Notes under the pieces: model-generated
What the model saw: only the letters and a program-made list of their open reading frames with translations
Told to the model about the DNA's origin: nothing
The model's database searches: none
In this document: positions 13,501 to 23,105 of the stretch, piece by piece
Position numbering within the stretch: position 1 is the stretch's first letter
Layout of the letters: each line of letters opens with the position of its first letter
Made by a program: the position numbers and the translations under genes
DNA from: Roridomyces roridus
Taxonomy: Eukaryota; Basidiomycota; Agaricomycetes; Agaricales; Mycenaceae
Assembly (NCBI GenBank): GCA_029378245.1
Contig: JARKIF010000004.1
Location: forward strand, 3,224,001-3,288,000
Direction of reading: 5' to 3'
Length of the DNA: 64,000 bases

Positions 13501-14656
13501 CGATCGCATGGTCCCAAGGCCGTTTCTCCGGCAATGAGTCAAAAGACTCTTTTGCGAAAACCTTGACGTACTCCCGGTATTGCTCCGGGATCTTGTCTTC
13601 CGTCAATTTCTCTTTTTCTGCCGAAGCCTGTTCGGCCATCTGCTGTGCCTGCGTTGCCTTGCTCCGCAGCTCCACAACAGGCGCAAAGTCAACCAGTAGG
13701 ATCGACTCGCCTTCTTCCACCACTTCCTCCCGTGTGACACCTTTTCCGGCTTCCAGTCCGGTCATGCCACACTCAGCCGGACATCGGCTGAACTTCATTG
13801 TCTGGTCCTGCCAGTTGATCTCTGGGTTGTGTTTAAACAACCAGTCGTACCCAATAAATACACGTGCTTTGCCTAAGCCCGTGATCAGGAACTTCTGTCT
13901 TTCGACATGCGGGCCAATAGACATGATCATCTCCACGTAATGGGTGATCTTGCCTTTCGTGTTCTCGGTCCCGTCGGCATTCCTGGCCACAATCGGCATG
14001 TCGAGCTTTTTAAGCTCGAAGCCTTCGGCCTTGGCATAGTCCCTGTCCATGCACGTGGTGGTACACCCGTTGTCCAGCAACGCACGAATGGAACGTGTTT
14101 TCCCCGTGTCCAGTGCTTCCAGCTGGACTGCCACCAACATCTCATGGTGGACACGTTGCCTTTGGAACTCACGCAGCTCCTGAGCTAGGTGTTGTTCCGT
14201 CTCTCCCATAGCACGGCGTGCCAGCCATTGTGCAGCCTCTGTCTTCCTGAGACCGAACGGCACCCGTGTATGCTTAGGCGCTACCTCCTCTTTCAAGGAT
14301 TGAGCCTCCGCGACATCGTCGCCCTTTTTCTTCTCACCATTTTTATCACTGGTTTGGGTTCCAGGGGCCTTTTTAAAAGCGCTCCAGCGCTTGTTCTCGT
14401 CATCCATGCGTCGATTCTTTAAGTTACGTTTCCGGTTCTGATTCTCCAAAATACGTATTTTTTGTGGCTTTTCTACTTCGCCTACAAGAAATTCTTGTAT
14501 ACTACGTTGTAGGCTAGTTTTTTCTACATAATTTACAGGTACACTATTTTGCACATTGTTCGTGCTGTCCGTAACCGCCTCTAGCGGCGTAAACTGTCCA
14601 TGGATAATAGATACAGGAGGGCACACCGGTTCGGCCTTAACCGGGCGCCCTAGCAA
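10424..14656 (-). CDS. pol: Gypsy Pol polyprotein (PR-RT-RNaseH-INT-chromodomain)
   Basis: This is a 1410-codon open frame. There is no ATG at its start: it opens with TTG at 14656, directly after the slippery site, so it is read as a Gag-Pol fusion by -1 frameshift. Residues about 190-205 hold an aspartic-protease motif LLDNGCTTT (Asn where DSG/DTG is usual). RT spans about 420-600 with YLDD at 545-548. RNase H begins near LEADASDGAVGAV at 691. The integrase zinc finger uses His900/907 and Cys937/940, and the catalytic triad is Asp969, Asp1029, Glu1065. A chromodomain (about 1257-1305, VEEILKHRKMG to YLIKWKNYP and RTWEP) would target integration to marked chromatin. The last 44 residues are encoded inside the 3' LTR. 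No stop or frameshift breaks it, so it should be competent. Confidence 0.96.
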   Translation of the reverse strand: MLGRPVKAEPVCPPVSIIHGQFTPLEAVTDSTNNVQNSVPVNYVEKTSLQRSIQEFLVGEVEKPQKIRILENQNRKRNLKNRRMDDENKRWSAFKKAPGTQTSDKNGEKKKGDDVAEAQSLKEEVAPKHTRVPFGLRKTEAAQWLARRAMGETEQHLAQELREFQRQRVHHEMLVAVQLEALDTGKTRSIRALLDNGCTTTCMDRDYAKAEGFELKKLDMPIVARNADGTENTKGKITHYVEMIMSIGPHVERQKFLITGLGKARVFIGYDWLFKHNPEINWQDQTMKFSRCPAECGMTGLEAGKGVTREEVVEEGESILLVDFAPVVELRSKATQAQQMAEQASAEKEKLTEDKIPEQYREYVKVFAKESFDSLPEKRPWDHAIELKPGSKAVDCKIYPLSLGEQEKLNEFLEENLKSGRIRPSKSPMASAFFFIKKKDGSLRPVQDYRKLNEMTVKNKYPLPLISELVNKLRGATFFSKLDIRWGYNNVRIKEGDEWKAAFRTNRGLFEPLVMFFGLTNSPATFQTMMNDILRDLINEGHVIVYLDDILIYTDSLEEHRRIVSRVLETLEKNKLFLKPEKCEFEKTEIEYLGVIISHNSMRMDPVKIKGIMEWPMPKNVKQVQAFLGFVNFYRRFVRGFADIARPLTKLTGKVAWSWGPEQEAAINKLKERIAEDVVLALPTDDGEYRLEADASDGAVGAVLSQLQEGVWRPVAFMSHGMSDTERNYEIYDKEMLAIMLALDEWRQFLLGARHTFEVLTDHKNLQYFKKPQKINRRQARWIIELSQYDFLLRHRPGALNKQADLLSRRADHDQGKEDNQEIVLLKPEYFRAQEITLEGVEKDLLEEIRAERKRDGSVRSALLKKLPRWEEEDGIVYYNGLIYVPHNTELRNKIIGLHHDPAIVGHPGGNRTQELVERNYWWPKLGNNVSEYVKSCEACQRSRVLRHKQGKLNPHKIAEGPWQIISMDLIGPLPISNGHNAIQVWVDTFSKMIHMEPTTMEITAEGVARLTRDRVIRYHGVPRKIISDRDPRYVGGFMRELNKILGIEMNPSTAHHPITDGQTERMNQEIEKYLRIFINYHQTDWAEWLSLAEFCYNDKASSATKASPFYLNTGYHPWKGIENAVETRNEAADEFGKKMKKIRDEATAALEKTQKTMEKSYNLRRRPAPVFKKGDKVWIEATNIQTDRPSKKLGDRRLGPYEVLEKVGASSYRLKLPSTDKSHPVFNEAILTPYTEPPENRREKRPPPKIISGEEEYEVEEILKHRKMGRGFQYLIKWKNYPMGERTWEPSRNLTHAKKLLDKYNREHSIDVRALPTLPAGYWDGECKRFVPKEESRQYSKKKLFIPNENRFVDIDEDVDPREGVMSRADLFAHVTTPNKPDIHWRRTALKSWEPRLDRIEEEAEEDII
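10558..10570 (-). promoter_or_regulatory. Polypurine tract (plus-strand primer)
   Basis: On the element strand AGAGAGGGGGTAA lies directly before the 3' LTR start TGTCACG. This is the expected position and composition for the plus-strand primer. Confidence 0.8.
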
Positions 14657-15753
14657 AAACCCTTCTCACGGAGGATCGTGGCCAACGCCTGCAGATCCTC
14701 CTGAGAATAATCATCGGTCTTGATCGACCGGATATTAAAACGCTTCTTGGGAGGCTCCGGGCACTCCCGCTTCATGTGGCCCTCCTTGCCACAATTATAG
14801 CATTTGAACGCGGCCTGCCGCGTTCGGTCCACATCCATCGGTGCCGGGTTTCCGGGAGTGACCCGAGTGGCTAGATGGGGGGCTGTCCCCTGAGGTCGAG
14901 GCGGCGGCACCAGTGCCGTGGCCTTGGGGAATTTGGGCGGCGGCTGCTGTTGCGCCGGCGTCCAGAACATTCCACCTCCCGCTCCCCAGCGAGAGTTAAT
15001 GAGCTTCCCGCGCTCAATGATGCCGTTGATCGTCATCAACCGGTTTTTCAATCCGGGGTAGGTCCCCGGGATCTCGACGCCACCAGCGTACAGCTGTTTG
15101 CGTACCTGGTCCGAGACCAGGATTTCCAGTGCTTGGCACAAAAAGGTGTCGTGCAGCACATTTCCGGGCGCGTAGCCCGCCTGCTCCGCGTTCAGCTCGA
15201 ACGACTGGAGGAAGTCGGCCAGGGTGGACGTTCCCTGCCGAGTGTTCATCAGGCGCAACAGCGCCGTCTCCTTGACGTTCTGATCCGCGAACGTCGACTC
15301 CAACTCCGTCATAAACTCCGCAAAGGAGGGACGGGGCTGATCAAGGCGAAAGTGTTTCGCCTTCCAATTGCGTGACCAGTTTCCGGCCGGACACGCACTA
15401 CTCTTCTCGTCGCCCAGCAACGAGAGCACGAAAAAGATTCGTCTATGATCCGAATCGAAATCGTGTTCATACGCCATGAGGTAAGTCGTGACGTTGTCGA
15501 TCCAAGTTTCCCACTTGGATTTGTCGTTGCCGTCAAACGGCGGGGGCATCCGGGCCAGCGTCATCTTTGCTGGTGCCGGGCGTGGGGGGAGGGCCTGAAG
15601 TAACTCAGTCAGGCCATGCTGGGCGGGGATGGAGTCGGGTCGGGTAGGAAGAGGGCGAGGGGGAGAGCGGGTAGGAGGGCGGGATGGGTAAATTTGGGGG
15701 GGGTAGACAGCCTGAGGCTGGTCATAGTGGATGGGGCTGCCGTGATGGGACAT
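14650..15753 (-). CDS. gag: Gypsy Gag (capsid and zinc knuckle)
   Basis: The first ATG is at 15753 (MSHHGSPIHYDQPQAVYPP). The open frame extends upstream without an ATG to about 15961, so an earlier start is unlikely. The product is about 367 residues: a Pro-rich head, a capsid region (WETWIDNVTTYLMAYEHDFD to the LADFLQSFELNAEQAGY segment), then one CCHC knuckle CYNCGKEGHMKREC near the C terminus for RNA binding. It stops with TAG at 14650-14652, four nucleotides past the slippery heptamer that lets some ribosomes continue into pol. The opposite-strand frame 15616-16125 is a shadow. Confidence 0.93.
   Translation of the reverse strand: MSHHGSPIHYDQPQAVYPPQIYPSRPPTRSPPRPLPTRPDSIPAQHGLTELLQALPPRPAPAKMTLARMPPPFDGNDKSKWETWIDNVTTYLMAYEHDFDSDHRRIFFVLSLLGDEKSSACPAGNWSRNWKAKHFRLDQPRPSFAEFMTELESTFADQNVKETALLRLMNTRQGTSTLADFLQSFELNAEQAGYAPGNVLHDTFLCQALEILVSDQVRKQLYAGGVEIPGTYPGLKNRLMTINGIIERGKLINSRWGAGGGMFWTPAQQQPPPKFPKATALVPPPRPQGTAPHLATRVTPGNPAPMDVDRTRQAAFKCYNCGKEGHMKRECPEPPKKRFNIRSIKTDDYSQEDLQALATILREKGFC
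14656..14662 (-). promoter_or_regulatory. -1 ribosomal frameshift site GGGTTTT
   Basis: On the element strand the gag codons read AAG GGT TTT TGC TAG. The heptamer G GGT TTT fits the canonical X XXY YYZ slippery pattern. A one-base slip back gives TTG CTA GGG, exactly the frame of pol. Gag stops three nucleotides after the heptamer. Confidence 0.88.
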
Positions 15754-16241
15754 GGCAGGGGTGGCGGTGTGGAAGGTGTGATGGGTGGTGGAGGAAACGG
15801 CCAAGAGTTGGTCCGCTACGGAGTTGGCTTCGCGGCTAGAGGTGCCGGAAGAGGAGGAAGAGGGTGCGCGAAATGCCGTCGCGGCTTGGGTAGGAGCGGC
15901 ACGAAGCCGGTGGTGGATTTCTCGGTCGTAACGTTTGCCGATAGAACAGACCCGGGCCTTCTACGACTCTCCCGGTATCTGCGCGAGGGTACTCTCCGAA
16001 GATTGCCACCCGAACGCCAACGTCTGCTATTGTGCGGGGACGGACTCAACGTTTCCCGTAGCACAGCGACTGTCTATAAAAATAGTTCGACCAGAGATTG
16101 GCGCTTGTTTAACGTCGCGATTTAACGACGTGACGCTTGTGGTATGAGTGGATCTTCAATTACGAGAATCCAAGTAGTGGGGGAGGGACGCCGAGGCGTA
16201 TGGAAAGGATATGTCGGGGGGAGGTAAGAGCGGTATGAGGG

Positions 16242-16253
16242 TAGACTTTTATT
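16242..16253 (-). promoter_or_regulatory. Self-priming primer-binding site
   Basis: One base past the 5' LTR the element strand reads AATAAAAGTCTA. This does not resemble the usual complement of an initiator tRNA 3' end. It is a perfect 12-nt complement of TAGACTTTTATT inside the element's own LTR (16344-16355), about 41 nt downstream of the TATA box. That is the arrangement of Tf1/sushi elements, whose transcript 5' end folds back to prime reverse transcription. Confidence 0.8.
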
Positions 16254-16254
16254 A

Positions 16255-16731
16255 TGTCACGACAAGACTTGTTTCACGCGTCCAACAGCGGTAAGATGCT
16301 GCGGATTGGGTAGTGCGCTACTTAAAGCTCGTAAAATGAACTGAATAAAAGTCTAGGAGAGGGTACAGAATACGACGACTAGCTACTGCTTTTATACTGT
16401 GAGGAATAGATCTACGATGCTACACTAATTGTCCTGGCTTCCGACATGCACTATTGTCCTGCACCGTTGTCGTCTCCTATTGTCATGTCTACGCCGTGTT
16501 CATCATAGAAGCCTGTCATGATCTGACAGTTCACTTGGTCGAAAACTCCTTCCCTCATCCACGCTGTCGTTCATAAATATGAAACTGTCCCACGTCTTTA
16601 AATAATGTCTTCCTCGGCTTCTTCCTCAATCCGATCGAGACGGGGTTCCCATGACTTTAACGCTGTACGGCGCCAATGTATATCTGGTTTATTTGGCGTT
16701 GTCACGTGCGCAAATAGGTCAGCGCGTGACA
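16255..16731 (-). repeat. 5' LTR of the Gypsy element
   Basis: 477 bp, identical to the 3' LTR apart from one base, followed by the duplication CATGG (16732-16736). On the element strand it carries TATAAAAG (16389-16396) and the probable transcript start region at about 16355. Confidence 0.97.
16389..16396 (-). promoter_or_regulatory. LTR TATA box
   Basis: TATAAAAG on the element strand lies 41 nt before the sequence complementary to the primer-binding site. The matching copy in the 3' LTR is at 10215-10222. Confidence 0.7.
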
Positions 16732-16736
16732 CATGG

Positions 16737-19700
16737 CCGTTGTCGCCCATGACGAGCTTGAGACATCCCTTTTGGGAAGTGGATGACATAAGCTGTCGGA
16801 AATCATGCTCGACGATCAAGCAACGCTTGTCGTCGCCATCAACGATGAGCATCCTCGTCCGATGCCTAAATCCAATAAAATACGGTAAAAATTGGGAAAA
16901 ATTACAGCTGGTAGCGAGTACATGAGGTTATTGAATGTACTAGTGCAGTAAGCGTTCCAGATTGGGAACTAAGAGCTATTGACGGCGCACGTCCACGACG
17001 ATTGCCCATCACCCCGGCGCTACCAGGCCAGGCGTGCTGCTGTGGGCTTCCACGCACCGACGTCCTCTCATGGCTTTTGAGAGCTTCTCCGTAGCGAGAT
17101 CCTCCCTCTCGCACTCGGCGTCAGGCCGCCAGCTGCGAGCCACACTCTCAGCACATGCTCCGCAGGCACCGCTGAGGAGATGACAAGGCCGCTGTGACGC
17201 CCACCCCGCCCTCATTCAGCGCAGCCTAACGAGAGGAGTCGATGGAGCAGTAGCATGTGCGGACAGGTCGACGGGTAGCGGGTCGACGGCGAGCATGGCG
17301 CTCCCCGGGCGAAAGCCCGGACATAGGCATGGGCGCCCAGATAGGGCTGCGGGTCGTCAATGGGAGAGTGAGGCGTACGTGGTCCTTATGGGATAAGTAC
17401 AATATGCGTGCGGACGAGACCGTGGTGGAAACGGGGGCAACAGCGGGGGCGTGGGCGTGGGCAGGGGACGGAGCGGATGGGAAACAAGAAGGGGCGGAAC
17501 GGTGGGCCTGTTTGGAGGGTGTGGGGCTGGGAGGAGGATGTCGGCTCGAGAGCAAGCGGGGAATCGGTGGGAACGCCGTCTGCCCTTGCGCGCAGCAGAC
17601 GGGAGTTGAGCCCACGGGAGTCTGCCAGCGACCACGTCGTTTTGGGTCTGTGCTACAGGTGCCCCTGGTCTTTTCGAGGGGTGCACGGGAGGGTGGTCAC
17701 AAAAGGGCGCGGGAAACGACCGGGAGGGCTAGCAGTAGCTTGTTTGAGCCGCAGAGAAGAAGCTCAGCTGGTCCCGCCGAGTGCCTATGGGTAAGACTCC
17801 GCGTACAAGACCCAGCAAGCTTCAGTTACTCGTGGTGCGATTTCCTGAGCAGAAAGGTCAGCTCTCCAGCGGGGAAATAGTCCAGAACCCTCGGGGCGGC
17901 GTGGCAGAGTTCGTTCCAAATGAGCTCGATGCAACTCCAGCGAGCAGTGATCAGGATGAAGGAGCTCAGCGGGAGGATACGTGGCGGACATTGACGTAGC
18001 TCTGGCCCCCGAAGCGAAGGTCTGGGCAGGCTAAAAGATGCACCATACACCCTGAGTACAGCGTTCATCCATCTCCCGAAGTTTTGAGGCATTTGAGAGA
18101 GTGCACGGCTTGCACGAAAGCGAGGATGGTGGTGGGAGGAGAGATGATGGGCCGGCAGAGGTACAGCCACATATCTTCCCTTTCTGGACGACTCCGTGGA
18201 GCTTGCATCCGTTCGTATGCGACAGAAATGTCGTGAATTCCCTAACGGCACTCATTTCCTAGCTCATCACTGTGTTGAATTTCGGGGAGGCCTCAGGGAA
18301 GTCCAAAAACCTACCATCCATTATCAGCATAAATCAGAATCGCAGCCAAATGGCCTCGGCAACAAGTCCAGCAATTTTCTACGGTGGGAACTTCATTTTA
18401 CCTGTCCGTAGGTTGTCAGTCTGACCAATGCCTGCCAGATTTTGTGGTCAGAATGTGCGCTAATAAAGACAGGGTTCGCTTGTGACTGACACCACATTTC
18501 CACACGTGTAACCAGCGATTGGTGCCTAACGGCACCTGTGGGCCTCGTTTACTCCCTTGAAAGATTGATTTTCAACTCAGGACTTCGAAATTCTGGGGGG
18601 TCAAAAATCAGGTTTGTATTAGATGCATTTTATCTTGAGACCTGTATTGCGGATGTAGCTCAACGAAGCAAGAAAAGGGCTCCCCCGGATAATCAGAAAA
18701 AGAGGATATAAGTTGCCCGGCGGTTGGTTGAGTATGTGGCAAGAAATAACGCGAACATTTCTGGGTGGTCGGTAAGCGTTGGGCAGCACTAGGTATTACC
18801 ATATTGCTCGAAGGTCGGTTTCATGCTCTCCGGTGTTCCACATCCAAACTCATGTTCAGATTTGGTTCATTCCCATTCAATTCGACTCTACATCAGGAAA
18901 AAGTAAATCCCATGTAGCCGAGGCGCGGATCATATCATCCATACGATGACATGTGGCAGCCCGGCTGGAAGTATGACACCGCATACAGTCGTGTATCCGA
19001 TCGCGGCTTCACATTGACCATGTAGCAGCTGTATCCGAGGTGGGGACAATGTGGTTCATGTAGCGGATGTGGGTGTTGTGGCCAATGGGACTGGAAGTGT
19101 AAAGTATTCGAGCAAAGCCATGATATGACATGTCCATGATGTAATTTGCCTTGACTTCTTCTACCCATGGAACTTGACATCATTCAAAAGCTCCAATCCA
19201 CCTCAAATTCCTTGCAGATTCCCGACACCAATGAGGGAAGAGCAAGCATCCAAGAATCTCACTGAGTCCATTGCCGATCGGATCTGTTCCGAGCGCGGCG
19301 CCCGTCGGACATGTGCATTGATTGATTGATGACCCGCACGACCGCATAAATACTGACACTTTGACAGATATCGGAATGCGTCTTTCTTCCACCCACCATC
19401 CCCTCGCTCTCTCTCCCTCTACCGTCTTTCCTTCTCCTGCCCCTCAGATCTCAAGTCTTTCCAGTCAATGGACTGTCCTCATGACTCCTGGTGAGTTCTC
19501 CCTCCATCCTTTTGGCTTTGGCTCATTGTCAGACCCCGTGGGCATCTCAGAACTCTAGTCGTGCGGTCTCTACCCTCCTCACCAATGCACCTCGCTGCCT
19601 CTCCAACATTCCAGCTCCATCCTCTCTGCTTTCTGCCCTCTCGCCTCCCCGAATCCTTGTCTCGCTCCCACTTCCCTTAGCAACCGCGTAGCTCTCGGGT

Positions 19701-20644
19701 GGCCATCACGGTATGTCCATCACAATTCCAACCGACGCTTACTTACAGCATCCGTGCCCCGCCATCGCGCAGCTCTATTCTTTTCCATCTCCCCCTGCCG
19801 ACACTCTCCCTGGTATGTTCCCTTCCATCCGTGTTCCACCTATGCTAATGTGGATTGTTCAGCATGGTGGCAGAGAAGCTTGGGAACCCCGCTCTGTCTC
19901 TCTTGTTGTTGTAGATCCATCATGTATCTTAATGTAGCTTGAATGAATATTTCTTCTTCTAGCTTTGTTCTGTCCCAATTTAAGGAAGCAAGCCGGGGTG
20001 GAGGGAATGCAGCAGTATTTTAGGTGTGCGCCGGTGGGCCTCTATGAGCCACAGAGGGCTACATGATCCCACGGAGCTGGCGGCACGTGGGTATCCATAG
20101 CGCCGTGCCAAGGACACATGGCGCTACGCGCAGTCACATGTCACCCGCGCATGGCTACAGATGCCTACGTCAAGGGGTACTTTACAATCCGGCTACAGCT
20201 GCTACATGGCATCTGTATTGCTCTGTGGTAGTGTCACTTATTGCTGATGTACATTGGTCCAAGAGAGCAACGAGCAAGGCAGGGACCGTCTCAAGGCACC
20301 ATATTCGACGAAAACACCGTGAAGGCAGGTAGATCAAACGGTTGTTCAGGCCTCCTGCCTCTCATACTTCACCTTTTGACCGGGTGTTGACATTCTTGAC
20401 CATCCAATGTATTGTATGTACATCCCAGCACAGCACTTCCTACAATAGGCTGCGGCAAATGTTCAGAAGCAATGAAAAAGCCCATGTCGGGCCGTCGGGA
20501 CTGGTGCCGGCAGTTCTGGCTTGGCATCGGCTAGCTGATTCCTGACAGCTGATCGACGTCGGATTCTCGCATATCGACGATGGATCATACGTCACCGACA
20601 ATGCCGAAGCAATCACTCAGTTTTGTCCAAGTAGAATAGCATTA
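16737..20644. other. 3.9-kb stretch without a supported gene
   Basis: 17200-17900 is GC-rich and carries long overlapping frames on both strands (for example 17257-17880 plus, 17226-17615 minus) with no motif or consistent splicing; I treat these as chance. At 19377 an ATG is followed by a good 46-nt intron (GTGAGT to TTGTCAG) and a short frame, downstream of a CATAAATA box. This could be a small transcript, but the product is Ser/Pro/Leu low-complexity and unconvincing. Confidence 0.4.
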
Positions 20645-20649
20645 CAAGT

Positions 20650-21540
20650 TGTTATGATTCTGCTTTCTGCGGGCGTATGTCAGCTGTCGTAAGCTGATGT
20701 CGAATATAATTAAATGTGTAGCTTGGGGAGTTGGCGTAAGTCGTAGAGACGACGGAGCGAGTTATGAGACGAAAGCGGAATTATAGTCGGTCGTTCAAGT
20801 CGTTGTAGACTTGAAATCTCAGAATTTAGGTTCAGGAAACCCTCAATGCGAGTGACTCAACTTCAATCACACAAAGACGAGATGTCTGCGATCACTTATC
20901 CTGACCCTGACCTCGAAGCGCGGAAGCTTCAGACCCAGGGCACTGTTCCTTTAGGCACGCAGCTAGGACGCAGGTCGAATTGGCTCTTGGCTATACAGCT
21001 AAGCCGCTTCTAGCGAGGAAAGTGGGAGTAGTCTCCGAGTAGACGTTCTACGTAGTGGTATGAAAGTAAGTGTGGTTTTCATCACATGAGAGGGGGCTCT
21101 CATTATATAGTACCTACTACAGATATTGCTAGAACATTCCAGAGTTGATGGGAATATTCCTGTAGTGTACTGGAAGATTCCTGGACTCATGGAATGTGCT
21201 AGAACATTCATGTAAAGACTGTGAGACAGAAAGGAAAGCCAGATGTTCTAGAATGTTCCGGGAGACTCCAATAGCATTCTGAACTCTGGGTGTACAGCTG
21301 GTTCCATACTAGTACTAACTACAATGGCTGTGGTTCGACGAATGAACCGAGTCCAAATGATCGCATCAAGTGATCTTGATGGCGGAGTCCAAGTCATTCG
21401 AAAGCTTAATGACAAGGTAGTTGAATCGAGCAGTGTGTCTGTACTTATGATCGGGCGGAGTCCGAGTCACAAAATGAATTGCAAGAATAGTAATATACAC
21501 AGATTTCCAAAATACACACAAAAATCTGATATACACAACA
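20650..21540 (-). mobile_element. Solo LTR (copy 1) with heat-shock-element-like repeats
   Basis: 891 bp. On the minus strand it begins TGTTGTG and ends ATAACA, and it is flanked by the 5-bp duplication CAAGT (20645-20649 and 21541-21545). Copy 2 (58306-59197) is its inverted near-identical partner with a different duplication. I counted about three substitutions and one indel between them. No internal retrotransposon genes lie next to it, so it is a solo LTR left by recombination. The open frame 21324-21578 lies inside the LTR and is not a gene. Confidence 0.9.
21101..21257 (-). promoter_or_regulatory. HSE-like cluster and TATA box in solo LTR copy 1
   Basis: This is the inverted counterpart of 58589-58745. 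It holds several GAAnnTTC dyads, including the three-unit GAAcaTTCtaGAA, followed by TATATAAT at about 21102-21109 reading on the minus strand. Confidence 0.65.
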
Positions 21541-21545
21541 CAAGT

Positions 21546-22676
21546 CTGGAATACATGATTTCGTCAACTGAATTGTGAGACTGAGGTATGCGGTTCCAAA
21601 ACTGCCTTGCGTGTCGTGCTGCAGAGGAAAGCGCGCCAGAAGACTCGATTGGTGATGCCGGCCACGGCAAAGAGGAGACAACAGATGAGCAACGGGATTA
21701 GGTTCGACTTTGAGAAGTAAATCACAGACAATGGAGTAGGAAATGGAGGGTTGCGCTGTTTCTAAGCGGACGGGGAGAGCAGAACAGGAACGAGGCGCAG
21801 AGTACGAGTAGAACCGGCAACAGAAGCGGGTGCGGAGTAGACCCACTGCTGCCTGGGACAATTTCGAGAGCCTGGACATTCGGGGATGCAACTGGGGCGC
21901 AGCAGGAGGCAAGCAAGAGTTTTCCAGCAACGTCACGGTCCCCGATGAGCGACAAGGGCAGAAGAATCACCTCCACAGAGATCAGCACTCTCAGACAGAA
22001 TGGAGGCTGAGATCTGGAGAAGCCAGTGCGCCAGCAGCGGGAGAACGATGCATGCCGAAGCGGGCGCAGTACCGCGAGGCTGGAATATGGCTCGACCGCC
22101 ACCATCGTCACGGAGATGAGACACATCCGTCGAGAGACCCAAAGGGCATGGGCTTCGTGCGAGCGCTGACGGAAGAGGCGGACAAAGGGCAGGCCGAGCC
22201 AGCAACGCAGCGAAAATTGAGCGGTGGATAACGCTCGAAATGCTGGTCGGACGCACCTAATACCTGGTCCCAGTCTGTTTTAGATGCCCAAGAGTCGGTT
22301 CCTGAAGCGAAAAGGCCTGGGGCGCAAAGCCCAGCGCGAAACAGGCCAGGGATTCCGAAGAAATGTAGCTCATCTGCCACGTTTCCAGAGGGCGCGACGG
22401 GATGTAGAAAGCGTGAGTGTACTCCCAGTTGTAGGGACGGCAAGTGTATTGAGTAAGGAAGGCAACTGCAGCCGGAACGGGAGGAGGAGCCAGCCCGGTC
22501 GAGGGAGGAAGCAAGGGAGGGTGATTGTAACATATGTAAACAAAGTTCCTAATTGAGCGAAGGCGGGCCGCCCTCGTGCACGGGCCATTAGGCGCAATCA
22601 GGCGCGTGAACAGCGAGCGGGAGAGCGCATGGGAGAGCACGCGGCAAGGAGGGCACCCGCATTTGGGTGGTACCAC
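21546..22676 (-). other. Possible decayed multipass membrane protein gene
   Basis: All three minus-strand frames show hydrophobic Leu/Ala/Val-rich stretches (for example LLLPVLLVLCASFLFC and LIPLLICCLLFAV) broken by stops, plus a more ordered piece at 22257-22560 (PYNWEYTHAFYIPSRPLETW). The solo LTR sits immediately beyond its 3' side. The pattern suits a membrane-protein gene that decayed or has several introns I could not place. A wax-synthase-like enzyme is one idea from the segment RQFWNRI near 21600, but the evidence is too weak to name it. Confidence 0.25.
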
Positions 22677-22687
22677 GCGAACAAGTG

Positions 22688-22767
22688 TGATACATCACGC
22701 ACCTTGGCCACCGACCGGTATTCATGCATCACAGTCCAGTCGGTCAACGACCAACCTGCGATACATC
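22688..22767. repeat. Second copy of the 80-bp TGATACATCAC element, reversed
   Basis: Read on the opposite strand this matches 9942-10021: TGATACATCAC, then ACCTTGGCCA, CGACCGG and ATTCATGCATCAC in the same order. Its far end is GATACATC on the top strand and less well conserved. Confidence 0.55.
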
Positions 22768-23040
22768 AAAACCCGGTATAAGCCTGTAAAGAGGCCTAAT
22801 AAACAACGGTTTATAACCCGGTTTGCAAACAGGCATCAAAAACAGCACCCTACTATGAAGAGTGTCGATAGACAGATCAGTTGATTTCCTTTGATGGAAT
22901 CGAGACGCGCGATCGCTGATTTAATTTACCATAAAGGGCTATTCGGCGGCATCGGCTTGACCTATTACATGTAAACAAGGTGTTCTGGTCTGCTCTCCGA
23001 GGTGCCGACAACATCAAAGAGACTTTGTGTAAATAGAAAA

Positions 23041-23105
23041 TAGGGGAGGTCAGAGTGGAGGGAACGCGACCGAAACAACGAAGAAACTGACTTCGAAACT
23101 GTTTC
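23041..23105 (+). repeat. Dispersed repeat with TTCGAAACT motifs, copy 1
   Basis: TAGGGGAGGTCAGAGTGGA is followed 31 bp later by CTTCGAAACTG and further TTCGAA palindromes. Copy 2 begins exactly 700 bp downstream with the same spacing. Confidence 0.65.

Larger units (their letters stand above)
10081..16731 (-). mobile_element. Intact Ty3/Gypsy chromovirus (Tf1/sushi-like), 6651 bp
   Basis: The element runs on the minus strand from the 5' LTR (16255-16731) to the 3' LTR (10081-10557). Both LTRs are 477 bp, begin TGTCACG, end CGTGACA, and differ at a single position (near 10344 / 16518, A/G). The 5-bp target duplication CATGG flanks it at 10076-10080 and 16732-16736. Gag and pol are open, with all expected domains and a C-terminal chromodomain. 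LTR identity implies a very recent insertion. The order gag, PR, RT, RNase H, INT, chromodomain is that of chromoviruses. The self-priming site, frameshift site and polypurine tract are listed separately. Confidence 0.97.

Noticed and set aside
10424..14656. Independent start codon for pol
   Set aside because: The frame opens with TTG, not ATG, directly after a slippery heptamer; frameshift expression fits better.
15616..16125. Plus-strand frame of 169 residues
   Set aside because: It lies antisense to the gag start and leader of the Gypsy element and is Gly/Arg-rich through GC composition alone.
16598..16852. Minus-strand frame ending like Pol
   Set aside because: It is the LTR-encoded Pol tail fused by chance to flanking host DNA at the 5' LTR.
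17257..17880. 207-residue plus-strand frame and its minus-strand partners
   Set aside because: High GC removes stops on both strands; no motif or consistent intron supports any of them.
21324..21578. 84-residue frame, also found reversed at 58215-58523
   Set aside because: It lies inside the solo LTR and contains regulatory-type DNA; the copies are near-identical only because the LTRs are.
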